Positions 1 through 9,604 of a stretch of 25,358 nucleotides of DNA are shown one piece after another. Origin of the DNA: Isohypsibius dastychi (lineage: Eukaryota > Tardigrada > Eutardigrada > Parachela > Isohypsibiidae); the NCBI GenBank assembly GCA_034696485.1, contig JAQIWT010000268.1, forward strand, positions 1 to 25,358. Reading direction: 5' to 3'. The notes under the pieces were generated by a model that saw nothing but the letters and a program-made list of their open reading frames with translations, ran no database searches and was not told the origin of the DNA. Position numbers and translations under genes: made by a program. Position 1 is the first letter of the stretch, and every line of letters begins with the position of its first letter.

Positions 1-88
1 ATGATGGCGAGACGGCTGTAGCTTTAGGGTGTTGTTTGGTTCGTAGAACTACTTGTTTGGTCGGTTTACGTAACACCACACGTAACAT
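1..88 (+). repeat. 3' end of a diverged or truncated 5' LTR
   Basis: The stretch ends in CCACACGTAACA, the same terminal 12 bases as the two complete LTRs downstream, and is followed directly by a TGGTCC primer-binding-like motif. The preceding 76 bases do not match the other LTRs, so this is a different LTR subtype or a chimeric junction. The upstream part lies outside the window. Confidence 0.45.
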
Positions 89-555
89 TTTTGGTCCGAC
101 GACTGAGAAAGTCGGAGTCCTATCCTCTGGCGATGAGCTCAGGACCCATCGACATCGAGAACCATCAGTCCATATTGCCACGTCTACGTTTGTTCGCACT
201 CTCCTGTTCTTCAGACATTCTTCTGCATTTCTCGACTCATTTTCTCTTCATACGGTTTGGGCACCGTGCGGGACAATACCCAACGAGCAAACGTCGGGCT
301 GAGCGACGTGGACTAGTGGAATAAATGGTTGAGCGTGTGGGACCGGATTTACAACCCGGTCAGAAGGAGTTTTTGGGTAAGCGCTCCAGGGACAAAACCT
401 CAAAAGTCACCTTTGACAAGAAGCAGAATTTGGATTCAAGATATCTCTCCGTTCGAGTTTCACCTTCCAAACTTTCAGCCATAAATCCGGTTCAGTGCAA
501 TTCAGTTTGATGGGAACATTGTTTTATTAATCAATGTGTTTATGTGTTTTACGCC

Positions 556-684
556 ATGAGGACAGTCGGCAAGGACCGTAACGCCTGCATGCGCTCACGC
601 TGCTTTGGCCTCGCCAAGGAGCTTTTGGACAAGTTTCCGCGACAAAGACTGTTCTGTTTTCTGGATACTAAGGTTGTCAGCTGA
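556..684 (+). pseudogene. C-terminal fragment of retrotransposon polyprotein, copy 1
   Basis: Just upstream of the purine tract, a frame reads MRTVGKDRNACMRSRCFGLA and continues for 43 codons to a TGA at 682-684, about 27 bp before the LTR. This is where an LTR-retrotransposon polyprotein normally ends. I recognise no domain in the fragment. The frame is open upstream of 556 for only a short distance. It is duplicated at 978-1094, where a premature TAG shortens it. Confidence 0.4.
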
Positions 685-711
685 GGACAGCTGAACTTTT
701 AAGGGGGAGAT

Positions 712-946
712 TGTTACGATAACCAATTAGTCATGTGTTTGTTACATGATCGCACTTGACTGAAAGCTTGTTATTGTTATTCTACTTGTTCTTTGTCTTT
801 GCCTCGAAGGCAGCAGACTGGCAAACATCCGTGTCTCGAGGTATTTAAGCTTCTCACTTTCGATCATTCGAGGAGCTGCTTCGTACTTTTGTTTCTATCA
901 ATAAAGTACCGTCCCTTTTCTCCTTTACCAAAATCCACACGTAACA
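712..946 (+). repeat. LTR copy 1 (235 bp)
   Basis: A complete LTR starting TGTTACGATAACC and ending CACACGTAACA. It has a TATA-like TATTTAA at 842-848 and a polyadenylation signal AATAAA at 900-905, in the order expected of an LTR promoter (U3) and R/U5. A purine tract AAGGGGGAGA lies at 701-710. It differs from copy 2 at only three positions, all within the first 60 bp, so the two are about 98.7% identical. Confidence 0.85.
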
Positions 947-977
947 TTTTAATCAATGTATTTATGTGTTTTTCGCC

Positions 978-1094
978 ATGAGGACAGTCGGCAAGGACCG
1001 TAACGCCTGCATGCGCTCACGCTGCTTTGGCCTCGCCAAGGAGCTACTGGACAAGTTTCCGCGACAGAGACTGTTCTGTTTTCTAGATATTTAG
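978..1094 (+). pseudogene. C-terminal fragment of retrotransposon polyprotein, copy 2
   Basis: This is a second copy of the 556-684 frame, lying between the two LTRs and ending at a premature TAG (1092-1094) five codons earlier than copy 1. The 187-bp segment holding it differs from copy 1 at roughly ten positions, so it is more diverged than the LTRs around it. Confidence 0.4.
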
Positions 1095-1133
1095 GTTGTC
1101 AGCTGAGGACAGCTGGACTTTTAAGGGGAAGAT

Positions 1134-1368
1134 TGTTACGATAACCAGTTAATCATGTGTTTGTTACATGATCGCACTTGACTGACAGCTTGTTATTGTT
1201 ATTCTACTTGTTCTTTGTCTTTGCCTCGAAGGCAGCAGACTGGCAAACATCCGTGTCTCGAGGTATTTAAGCTTCTCACTTTCGATCATTCGAGGAGCTG
1301 CTTCGTACTTTTGTTTCTATCAATAAAGTACCGTCCCTTTTCTCCTTTACCAAAATCCACACGTAACA
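1134..1368 (+). repeat. LTR copy 2 (235 bp)
   Basis: The second complete LTR has the same ends, the same length, a TATTTAA at 1264-1270 and AATAAA at 1322-1327. The purine tract before it (1123-1132) carries one substitution relative to copy 1. The flank after the final CA is unique sequence (GCTCAAATTATT). No target duplication can be checked because the left end of the element is outside the window. Confidence 0.85.
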
Positions 1369-1780
1369 GCTCAAATTATTATTTCGAAATTTAGCAGGAA
1401 TGTCGTGACGTTGTCTACCACAGCGAGTTTTATCACGTTCGTTGAATTCGGAAACTTCAGCCTTTTGTGATCTGTCCACCGTTCAACAGTAGTGATCCGT
1501 ATTCTGATTTTTGTGCCGTATCTCGTTATCTTTTCTTAATTTTGAATTTCAAAATTGGTTGAAGAGTCCTTGGCACCAACTGCACTCTACACAAGACCAC
1601 CGCGGCATTTTTTCACGTCGAACCGGGATAAATCCTGGCCAACATGCTCGATTTCAACCCGTGTGTTGCGCTTGCAAGTACGAATAGAGTTTCGATTTTT
1701 ATCAATCAAGACTGAGAGCTTTGATCGGTAGACAGAAACGGTTGCGGTCTTCATTGTACTGGATCAAAACAAAAGTTTCA

Positions 1781-1797
1781 GGGGGGGGGGGGGGGGG
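1781..1797 (+). repeat. Poly-G run (17 G)
   Basis: An uninterrupted run of 17 G on the plus strand, followed 60-75 bp downstream by other G-rich clusters (GAGGAGGG, AAGGGGG). It is one of five such runs in the window. The true length is uncertain because homopolymers are prone to sequencing error. Confidence 0.9.
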
Positions 1798-1905
1798 TAA
1801 GCCCTGTGTAACGTTAAGAGGTGGGGTATCCCGTAGACAAACGATAATAAACGAGGAGGGTGAAGGGGGTCCAAAAAACCCTGTTCTGCAACGTAATACA
1901 TCTAT

Positions 1906-1934
1906 ATGTACATGTACATGTACATGTACATGTA
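1906..1934. repeat. ATGTAC microsatellite
   Basis: About 4.8 copies of the hexamer ATGTAC in tandem. The unit is self-complementary in circular permutation (GTAC and CATG cores), so either strand can fold back on itself. Confidence 0.9.
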
Positions 1935-2893
1935 TGCGGATGGTCCCTTACCACCAATTCATCGCGGTGACAGATTATAATACTTGCAATAATACTTGGA
2001 ATTTCGTCAGTGGGTATCAATTGCAAATCCGAGTTATTTGTGCGGAGGTAGAGCGCCGAATGGCCATCACTTTTCAATACCCTATGACCTTGAAAAACAA
2101 AGCTGACCTGAGCTCCAGGCTCCAGCGCCTCTCCTTCTGTCACTGAACTTCGCAGTCCCGCATCGCACAATCCGCATCCCATCTCCCTTCGCCAAACAAC
2201 GCAAGAATGATAAATTCAGCAAAAACCCAAATTCGCTGTTATAATCGAATAAGTCCAAATAAGTTTGCAATTTATCCAAGCATTGCACGGAAAATCGGCA
2301 CCATTTTCACCCGAATAATCGTTTCTAAATACTCTTCGTTTCTGATGCAGTGTTGTCATCCGTCTTGATCGATTCTCAGTTTTGGTTTGTACCAATCGAC
2401 ACATTTCCTAAAAAAACTTTCGCTGATTAATAAAATGCGTTCTGAACTCAAGTTGCACGTATTTCATTGAAGCAACATTAGAAGCTTTGCGCCAGCAATA
2501 ATTTCGGTTTGTCTTTCACTCACGCGCGGAATAACACCAATTAAAATCGTTCGGGTAACTCCGCCTCGGTGTGAGCGTGAATTCACGCCAAAATCTATCT
2601 CTAATTGAGGCGTAACTTGTGAGAGGATGCGATTGGCTTGCAGGCAAATAATTTCTCTCTACTCTGTTTCGAATGCTGCTCTCGCCTCGCATTTTGCCAG
2701 AACAGGGAAATCAACTGGAACGCCGAGTTTCAGACTGGGCTAACCCGCTCCAAAAAGGCACACGAGGTCTGTTCTCGTTTGGAAAACAAAACAAGCATTC
2801 AACTAGAGTTTGAAATCAGAAAGGAAAACAGAGAACAGAAAACAGGGGAAAACAGAAAATGCAAATGTACTTTTTAATTCGATCTGGGTTTAC

Positions 2894-3078
2894 CCGTCCA
2901 TCGGTTCCGACATGCATGAAGTCGTCGTTGATGGCTTCGTCAAGATGTTCCATGTTTTCCATGATGGAAATAGTGGAGCGTTCGAGGCAGGAGCGAGTAA
3001 GTTCAAGAACGCGAACTGTGGAACTCATCAAAGCAAAATGTTTGGAGCCTTTCGAATGAGTGATTGACATGTGCTCGA
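2894..3078 (-). CDS. Possible internal or first coding exon, unrecognised
   Basis: On the minus strand a strong acceptor (CTCTCTCTTGCGCAG) precedes 3078, and a donor (GG|GTAAAC) follows 2894. The frame between is open. An ATG at 3028 would give 45 residues beginning MSSTVRVLELTRSCLERSTI, with a charged amphipathic segment (SIMENMEHLDEAINDDF). The even spacing of hydrophobic residues and the two good splice signals suggest real coding sequence. I cannot assign a family, and I did not find convincing neighbouring exons. It lies downstream of the 149-aa gene on the same strand, whose own stop codon closes first, so it would belong to a separate gene. Confidence 0.3.
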
Positions 3079-3444
3079 CTGCGCAAGAGAGAGAAGTGAG
3101 CTCACTCACGCCCCCTGTATTTTGCTGATCACATGGGTGATCAGTGCCGTGAATTGCGGAAATTATAGGTGGCGCAATACTTCTATTCTATCGTGCATCA
3201 TCAGCTCATTCAGGTATCGTGAGTCCCAGTCTGGCGACAGAATACAAAAACAACATCCTCGTTTAATTTCACGGGGATACAAGAGTAAGGGACCACGTTT
3301 TATGAAAAACATAGTTGTCCACCCAACTAGGTTTGACATCATTATCAAAAGAAGAGGCCGAAAGAAAGTACGTGGCGGTGAAAAGCCTTTTTCTGATCTT
3401 GGATGGGACTGTGACCATATCGTCATTTTCTTCTTAGCTTGTGG
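3079..3444. other. Non-coding stretch between minus-strand models
   Basis: I see no supported gene. The stretch would hold the 3' end of the 149-aa gene and upstream sequence of the possible exon at 2894-3078. Frames on both strands here have no recognisable domain. Confidence 0.4.
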
Positions 3445-3962
3445 CTAAAAGACAGCATCGTAACTGGTGTCATCAAGCTCATCTAGGAAACTTTTGGTGG
3501 CTATGTAATGTTGCTCAAGCTTTTTCAGCTCTCGACGCTGGCGCCCGATCTGTAGTCCACAGCATTCCTCCCATGAACCCCGACGTGCTGCGTCTCCTCG
3601 TACTCTCATTTTCTTCTTATCTCTCCAGTTGTACCGTCTGTTGTTAGTGCTGTCCAAATAAACAGCTTTGTCAAAGTCCGCTTCAGAATAGCCGCTTAGT
3701 TTTTGCCCTGTAAACAGAACATACTTTTTGAGTGTTTTGGGTAAACAGAAGAATCACAACTATCGTATTACTTACCATCAACATCATGTTGCTCAGTTGT
3801 TTCCTCCTTGTTGAGAGTCTTTCGCTTGACAGGCTCCTCTATTGATTCACGGTTGACTCCTGCTGGAGGAACTGGAGGAAGCCGCGTGAAAGTTTTCTTT
3901 CTTTGAACCAGAATCCATGGTTGGTCCGTACTGGTGGTTGAACCACTTTTTTTCTTGCGCAT
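3445..3962 (-). CDS. Unrecognised basic protein, 149 aa, two exons
   Basis: Exon 1 is 3776-3962 (ATG at 3962) and exon 2 is 3445-3707. They are joined across a 68-bp intron with donor G|GTAAGT and acceptor GTTTACAG, and the phases agree (187 + 263 = 450 nt). The product starts MRKKKSGSTT. It has a proline-rich patch (LPPVPPAG, residues 28-35), a basic acidic-alternating middle, then GYSEADFDKAVYLDS (67-82), a very basic stretch (NWRDKKKMRVRGDAARR, 89-105), and a charged helix-prone C-terminus (QRRELKKLEQHY) ending in an acidic tail. No signal peptide or membrane segment is visible. The basic composition hints at a nuclear or nucleic-acid-binding role, but this is inference. More 5' coding exons cannot be excluded because the sequence before the ATG is a weak start context. 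Confidence 0.55.
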
Positions 3963-4290
3963 CGTCAATGAATAATGTGAACTTTCTTAGTTATCGACAC
4001 GCCAGCATGAGCTTTCATGCAACGATGATCAGAAGCAGTAGAATAAATACGAAGCATTCTCAACCGCCATTAGATACTCGTATCAAATCTACGTCGAGCA
4101 ATAGATAACCTTTTCATTCATCTAATCTTGTTTAGCAAATGACGATGATTCAATGCAAAACAAATGGCTCGTGAAATAATCACCTGATTTAAACGTATTT
4201 GAACTGTAATCGTTGATTCAGTTCATGATCTCATTCTGATCTCATTCTGAGTTCTGCTTGAACAACCATTTTCTGATGCTTTCCGTCTAC

Positions 4291-4314
4291 GCATCAAATG
4301 AAGTAATTTGATGC
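4291..4314. repeat. Short perfect inverted repeat
   Basis: GCATCAAAT (4291-4299) pairs perfectly with ATTTGATGC (4306-4314) across a 6-base spacer. Its function is unknown. Confidence 0.7.
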
Positions 4315-4831
4315 ATACGGCATTGCAGGCAATTTTGGCTGACTGGCTCTATAAAGACAACTAGACTCAGATGATGCGGGAATAAGGTCATGTCCTGCCT
4401 GCCACAACCGGGAACACCCGTTAACATGTGGGACAAACGATGTCGGCATCTTCGACTAGTTCTCGAGTTTCCAAAGCCAGGGTCTGTTCGCTTAGTTCAT
4501 TAATGTTGATTTCGTTCTCACACTTTGATCGTCATATCATTAATCTTCGTGGTCACATCATCATTTTTGTTTTCCACTCACGTGGCTTGCATACGCAAGA
4601 AGTCATATTTACCCAGTTTGCGGAGTTGAATCGTCATGTCAATATTTTCACCAGCCTATTGAATAAGCCTCCGAAATATTTTGGATAGCCTCTCGAACCC
4701 AGCCTTCCGAATAATTTCATTGGTTTTTCACAGCTTTTCCCGGTTTTTCACAAAACACCCGATCGAGAAATATTTTAATATTCACAAGCACGAATATTTG
4801 ATTATAAAAGTTGCAATGGTTTTGAAAAACT

Positions 4832-4855
4832 GGGGGGGGGGGGGGGGGGCGGGGG
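4832..4855 (+). repeat. Poly-G run (18 G, one C, 5 G)
   Basis: Eighteen consecutive G (4832-4849), a single C, then five more G on the plus strand. This is the longest of five G runs in the window. Flanks are AT-rich and show no matching gene. Confidence 0.9.
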
Positions 4856-6315
4856 TTATAAATTTTGGAATGCTGGACTATCGATAAATTAAATTAGAAT
4901 ATTTGATTGTGTCACTAGCTTAACTGTGTGACTTGTTCGAATTGCCGAGTTTTCCGTGCAATTGTTGTACAGAAACAAACAGACGGCAGAGTCGTGAGGC
5001 CATTTCGCGAACACCGCGAAGCGATGCAAGCGTTTTTGAAATCGTTAAATTTTGACGAAAAATCCTGAAACAAATTATATTCCGGCAACTTTGATAGCGC
5101 TCAAACAACACTGGGTCTGAGAGAAACATAAATCCAGGTTCGTATTCCTATGAAGAAGGACCCCTCGGTTCGAACTGCACAGCCCTCTAAGTGCACGACA
5201 GAAGTCATGCAACCATTTTGACGGTAGGTAACTGTGGAGCTATTTCACCGTCAAGGTAGCACATTACCAGATTGAATATACTTCGAAAACTGAAAATATA
5301 CAGTACTCCTGAAAACTCCGATCAATTGACATAGCGGTACAGCTGGTAAAATGAACCGGAGAGAGTTTTGAAATGAAGAGAGATCTATGAGGAAATCTGT
5401 GTGGCGGACATATTTCCTTGAAAAGTCACCCTAGGTTCGTCATGAGAAACATGACGATTAGCATAAATAATATTCTGCTCGAAAATACTGACCAGGAACC
5501 ATGCATTGAACAAAACCACCGAACGGAACCACTTGATAAAGTACAGAACTGCAGTGTGGATCTTCATTTGGAAAGCCATTTAATGCAGAAACCGATTTCG
5601 CTGTGGATGCAAGAGCAACATTTCAATCAGCAAACCCAACTTTTTCCCATTTCATTCTTCATTAGCTTGCTCAACATCAATATGAGGCTTCAAAGTCAAA
5701 CTTTCTTTGAAAATTACTTCAAACAAGAATAGTAGTATTGCGAGACCATTGTTTTCGACCTAAAACCATGTAAAGAAAAGGTTAGGTTAAAAGGCTTATA
5801 TGGTTCTATAGATTTTGGTCTCTGTTTACGGTACAGTAAATTCTGTAGAAGTGAACACCCGCCGTCCCAAAAAAAGTGTTCACAATTCGCAGCGTTAATG
5901 TTTGCCTCTGAAATATTTTTGCCCACCGATATTCGAGATCTTGAGCTCGAATATCATCTGATGCCTTACGCTCAGATACAAAAATAGCAGATTTTAACGG
6001 GCATATTTGACACATATTCAAGACATATTTTTGATGCACATTTTTCATGCAGCAAGATCCATATTTAATACATATAGAATACATCAAACTTCATATTAAA
6101 TACATGAAACGGACGAAACGCTGAAGTGAAAGGATTTCGAAACAAAGACAGTCTGTTTAAGCACACTCGATTTCCTTGGTCTCGTAGCCTACGTTTTCTA
6201 GCGCAAGTAAGCTGCAGATGTGGATGTGACGAAACAGAGCTAACGAAGGCCAGTAGACAGGTCTCCTGGGTTGGTTACAACATACGGAATACCGCAGCTA
6301 TCAAAAACAGGGTCG

Positions 6316-9300
6316 TCAAACATTTAACCAAACAAACAGGCTTCTGAACGCACTCAAACACCTCGACTTACATTTCTTCACTCTAATTGGACAGCAGCTA
6401 GGAATACCAAAAGCGTAGCTCATCAGGTCCGCACAATCCACTATACATAGTTTCCCAGTGACTTCATCGTATTCAACAATCTCGTGGATCCATTTCCCTC
6501 CACCAGCCTTTTTCCTCCCAAACCAGGTGACCTTTCCTTCAGAATAACTCAACGCTGGGAAAACCTGGTTGTTCGTGACATCTGGGAAAAACACAGTTGA
6601 GATCAAACAGAGCATGAATGCGATTCAAAAGCTCAAACCTGCTAGAATAGTCCAAGCATTTTCTGTTGAGTTGTACACTTCCACTCTGATATCGAATTCT
6701 GGTTGAAAAGAAGACCCTGGACAACCAAAACTTTGTCATCTGTCATGAGTCTTAGCGCAACTGAGAGCTGTTACCCATTACGTAAATCATGCCCTTGTTT
6801 CCAACACAAGCAGTGACATCGCGTCGTAAGACAATCGAACTGCTTTTCTCCGCGAATTCTCGCGACACTGGATCAAAAATCCAAGTCCTCAAAATCGAGC
6901 TGGCCATTTCCTCAGGTTGAGCGAAGATCACCACAGAGCCAAACATGGCGACAACTTTGGCTTCGTAAAATTGAAATGGCAGAGTGAACGAAGAAAAGGT
7001 CAGCTGTCCAGTTTTCAGGGAGAGACATTCGAGAACGGCAGTCCGGTGCTGTTTGCCAACGGAGACCAACTCATCCTTCACGACACAAATATCTAAAACA
7101 AACACATAAGAGAAGTTCAACAGATCCGAATATAATGTTGGCTCTATGGCTAAAAAAAGCTACGTACTGTACCCGCTTTATAAACTTTACTCAGTTGACC
7201 AATCTGCGACCACGGAGCCGCTGGTCCGTGGCTGTAACAAAATATCGTGAAATCTTTCGCGGTTATTGAACCGAAATATATTCGTCCACAGTTATCCCGA
7301 CAAACAATGGACGGTCGGAATTTTCGGTGTAGCCTGGGCAACTGGTTGAGTACATTAGTGGTTGGGTTGTACATGACAACCTTATCGGTCAGTTCGAGTT
7401 CCGCGTCTCTATGGCTGGCAATGATAATACCAGATTCGACATCTAAGTACAAAATTATACCGATTACAAATAAGGATGAGAAATTGATAAATGGGGAAGT
7501 CGTACGTGGATTGCGGAGATGATATTTAGGATGGTTGAGCACAAACGTCCAATCCCCGCGCTGAAGTAAATGTCTGGCTTCGTCGAGCAGACTTCGGATG
7601 TGTCCTGAAAACTGGGGATCCTGAGTGACGTCCTCCATTTCAATACGCGCAAGAGAGAAGGCCTAGAGAAAACCAGTTTGTTACGGCCCTCTCATTGAAG
7701 TTTTTACGGATAAGACACCAGTATACAGTTCAAAAAATCGTTACAGATCTGGCGATGTATTGTGAATTTACCTTCATCAAGGGGAATCGGACTGCCCCAA
7801 GGAGGTCCAAGAAGTCTGGTCCACGTTGCTTCTTATCGGTGAGGTACCAGTTTCTTACAATCTCCCATACACTCTCTTCGGCTTGAATGTTCAGGTCGTC
7901 CGACGAAAGCATATCCAGCAACTAGAAACAAAACCCGAGGTATAAATTTCTATGGTTCTAGTGGCCCCTGAATATTTTTTATCAGTTTCCCAGACAAAAT
8001 ATGACACATTTACTTCGGTAAATTTGGACCTGTTCGAACTACTTTGTTATGAATGATCAATCAAGGCGGGGGGGGGGGGAGGGGACGATGCTTGGCTGCC
8101 ACGATGGCTGCATGTCTTTCTTAACATTGCGTTAGGTGACTTCCTGTGCAGTGCTGGATTTGACGCCCATCCGCCCATCCACAGATGGCCATACGGGGGC
8201 CCTGGATGGGTACGAAAGCTGGATGGGACATCCGCAACCCATCCAGGTTTTTGACGGGTGGCAAATTTTCTATGTTGTCGAAATGAAATTTTCAATAGTC
8301 TTTTGTCAGCACCTATCTCTCACAGCTTAAACAAACCTCATCCTCCGCAGACAGGGCAGGGAGATCATGCATGCACTCATACCCAGATTACCATAGCGTT
8401 TTATGTAATAAGCAGGGGGCCCGGAATCTCGAACGGAGGCTTGGATCAGGGTTCGATTGTTTTAAATCGAATAAATTAATAATTGTTAATTTTTAATTGT
8501 TTTTTCGATTGTTTCGATTGTTTTACTCACTCTTACCTTTTTTAGAATGGCTTTGGTCATACGGACAAATTTTTGATCAAAAAAAAATTGTCAGATTGTG
8601 AAGTTTGAAGCGCCCAGGCTCATAACTGTTGAGAAAAGATCAAAGTTTTATCGGAACTTGCATTTTGGTCGTAACCAGTCAATAGGCAGGTTGAGCCAGC
8701 ACGATTTCGGATGAAACCAAACCAAAGTTTAAACCAAACCAAGGTTCCAAACCAAAGTTTGAACCAAAGTTTAGGTAGAAACGTGGTTTGTAACCAAACA
8801 TAGGCGCGCGATTTTGGTTACAAACCACGTTTCTATCTAAACTTTGGTCCAAACTGTGGTTTGGACCAAAGTTGGCACCTTGATTTGGTTTAAATTTTGG
8901 TTTGGTTTCTTCAAATACGTGCTGGCTCAAGGTGCCTAATATAAACGCGCGAACGCGAGCGAAGCGAGCACGAAGCGCAAAAATTTTTGGAGGGTTGTTT
9001 TTTTTGGTGGATGGGCACGAAAAAAAGTTCAAATCCACCACTGTTCCTGTGTGTGTTCCCTTACCTTCGAAGCACTCATTTGGAGATATTCCGGCTGACT
9101 GAAGAACTCATCCGCGCGTTCGCACATCTTTCGACCAATTCGCTGTGCCAGTAGCTGACAATCATGAGCTTCCGCGAAATTCTGTATCATGAAGTAATCA
9201 GATAACGCTGCATGCTCCTCCAGAAACTCTTCACATTGTCGCTGCAGGGTTGACATGGAGAAATAAACGGCAGTCTTCAACAGCTCAAGCGCCAAATTTT

Positions 9301-9604
9301 CCTCGATGAAAACCGATCCCGTATACGCATATCTCAATACCCTGCAATATCATTTCTGAATTTCAGTAGAACAACCATCAACAAAGCTGCAAAAAGTGGT
9401 CGTACCTCTCGAGTATAGCTGCTGTAATATTTGGAAGCGGGAAAGTGGTGTTCCCAGCTTCCAGCGGAGAATCGAACAGAGTTTGAAAGAACTGACTTGA
9501 TTTGGCCAGTATTTCCTTGTGCGCACTCATTCTCACATTTTCTCTGCAGATGAGAACGATATCTGTTGGTCCATATTCATACATGCCCTCCATGGCGCAA
9601 AGTA
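6316..9604 (-). CDS. BTB-BACK-Kelch (KLHL-type) protein, 567 aa
   Basis: Eight minus-strand exons join in frame: 9406-9604 (ATG at 9593), 9065-9341, 7772-7921, 7506-7662, 7173-7442, 6775-7092, 6639-6716 and 6316-6581. Residues 1-100 form a BTB fold (TDIVLICRENVRMSAHKEIL; YAYTGSVFIEENL). A BACK domain follows to about 215 (LLDMLSSDDLN, EESVWEIVRNW, LLGAVRFPLMK). The C-terminal half is a divergent Kelch propeller (GMIYVMGGSS, VEVYNSTENAWTIL). Such proteins usually act as substrate adaptors for CUL3 ubiquitin ligases; the substrate here is unknown. The length fits the family. A 5' acceptor (TTTCTGACCTTAG) lies just upstream of 9604, so an earlier exon exists; the in-frame LCAMEGMYEYG resembles the usual helix before BTB, so coding may begin upstream, possibly via a donor at 9647. 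A GTAAGT inside the last exon allows an alternative C-terminus. Confidence 0.88.
8068..8079 (+). repeat. Poly-G run (12 G)
   Basis: Twelve G on the plus strand followed by A and four more G, inside the long Kelch-gene intron. On the sense strand of that gene it reads as poly-C. Confidence 0.9.
8691..8930. mobile_element. Fold-back/MITE-like repeat rich in AACCAAA
   Basis: The 240-bp block starts TTGAGCCAGCACG and ends with its reverse complement CGTGCTGGCTCAA. The interior is filled with AACCAAA/TTTGGTT words in opposite orientation on the two sides. The centre is a near-perfect stem: 8763-8798 pairs with 8813-8848 with one G-T mismatch, around a 14-base GC-rich loop (8799-8812). A second perfect hairpin (8842-8854 with 8859-8871) lies within the right arm. 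No coding frame is present. It has the form of a non-autonomous fold-back element inserted in an intron. I could not identify a convincing target duplication (flanks GG on both sides). Confidence 0.65.

Larger units (their letters stand above)
1..1368 (+). mobile_element. Rearranged LTR retrotransposon remnant (BEL/Pao-like)
   Basis: Two LTR copies of identical length (235 bp, 712-946 and 1134-1368) begin TGTTACG and end CGTAACA, and a polypurine tract (AAGGGGGAGA, AAGGGGAAGA) precedes each. A third LTR end (CCACACGTAACA) closes at position 88. It is followed by TTTTTGGTCCGACG, which resembles the primer-binding region after the 5' LTR of BEL/Pao elements. The order is therefore 5' LTR end, shortened interior (89-711), LTR, 187-bp interior tail, LTR. 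No reverse transcriptase, protease or integrase motif survives, so the element is non-autonomous. The BEL/Pao assignment rests on the TGTTAC...GTAACA termini and the TTTGGTCC motif only. The element runs off the left edge of the window. Confidence 0.75.
1369..2893. other. Non-coding stretch, no gene recognised
   Basis: I see no convincing gene here. The stretch holds a 17-G run (1781-1797) and an ATGTAC microsatellite (1906-1934). Frames across 1721-2182 on both strands run through these simple repeats and look like chance openings. A minus-strand frame over 2216-2404, preceded by an acceptor-like TTTTTTTAG, could be a further exon of the gene suggested at 2894-3078, but it resembles nothing I know. 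Confidence 0.5.
3963..6315. other. Non-coding region, no gene recognised
   Basis: This 2.35-kb region has frames on both strands (for example 5418-5732 plus and 5385-5579 minus), but none shows a known domain or convincing splice context. Visible structure includes a direct repeat of TCTCATTCTGA near 4230-4252, a perfect hairpin at 4291-4314 and a long G run at 4832-4855. The right end should contain the 3' UTR of the Kelch gene. Confidence 0.5.
7922..9064 (-). other. Long third junction intron of the Kelch gene
   Basis: This 1,143-bp intron contrasts with the 57-109 bp of the other six introns in the gene. It carries a poly-G run (8068-8079), clustered CCCATCC/GGATGGG words (8166-8246), an AT-rich TCGATTGTTT repeat patch (8450-8525), the 240-bp fold-back repeat (8691-8930) and a GCGA-rich low-complexity patch (8945-8978). 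Repeat insertions probably account for most of its extra length. Confidence 0.75.

Noticed and set aside
1721-2182. Overlapping long open frames on both strands
   Set aside because: They run through the poly-G run and the ATGTAC microsatellite, giving glycine and Cys-Thr repeats with no domain. They look like chance openings.
5385-5732. Open frames on both strands, about 100 aa on plus
   Set aside because: No recognisable motif, no splice context, no compositional sign of coding.
7247-7522. Plus-strand frame, 91 codons
   Set aside because: Antisense shadow of the Kelch-gene exons 7173-7442 and 7506-7662.
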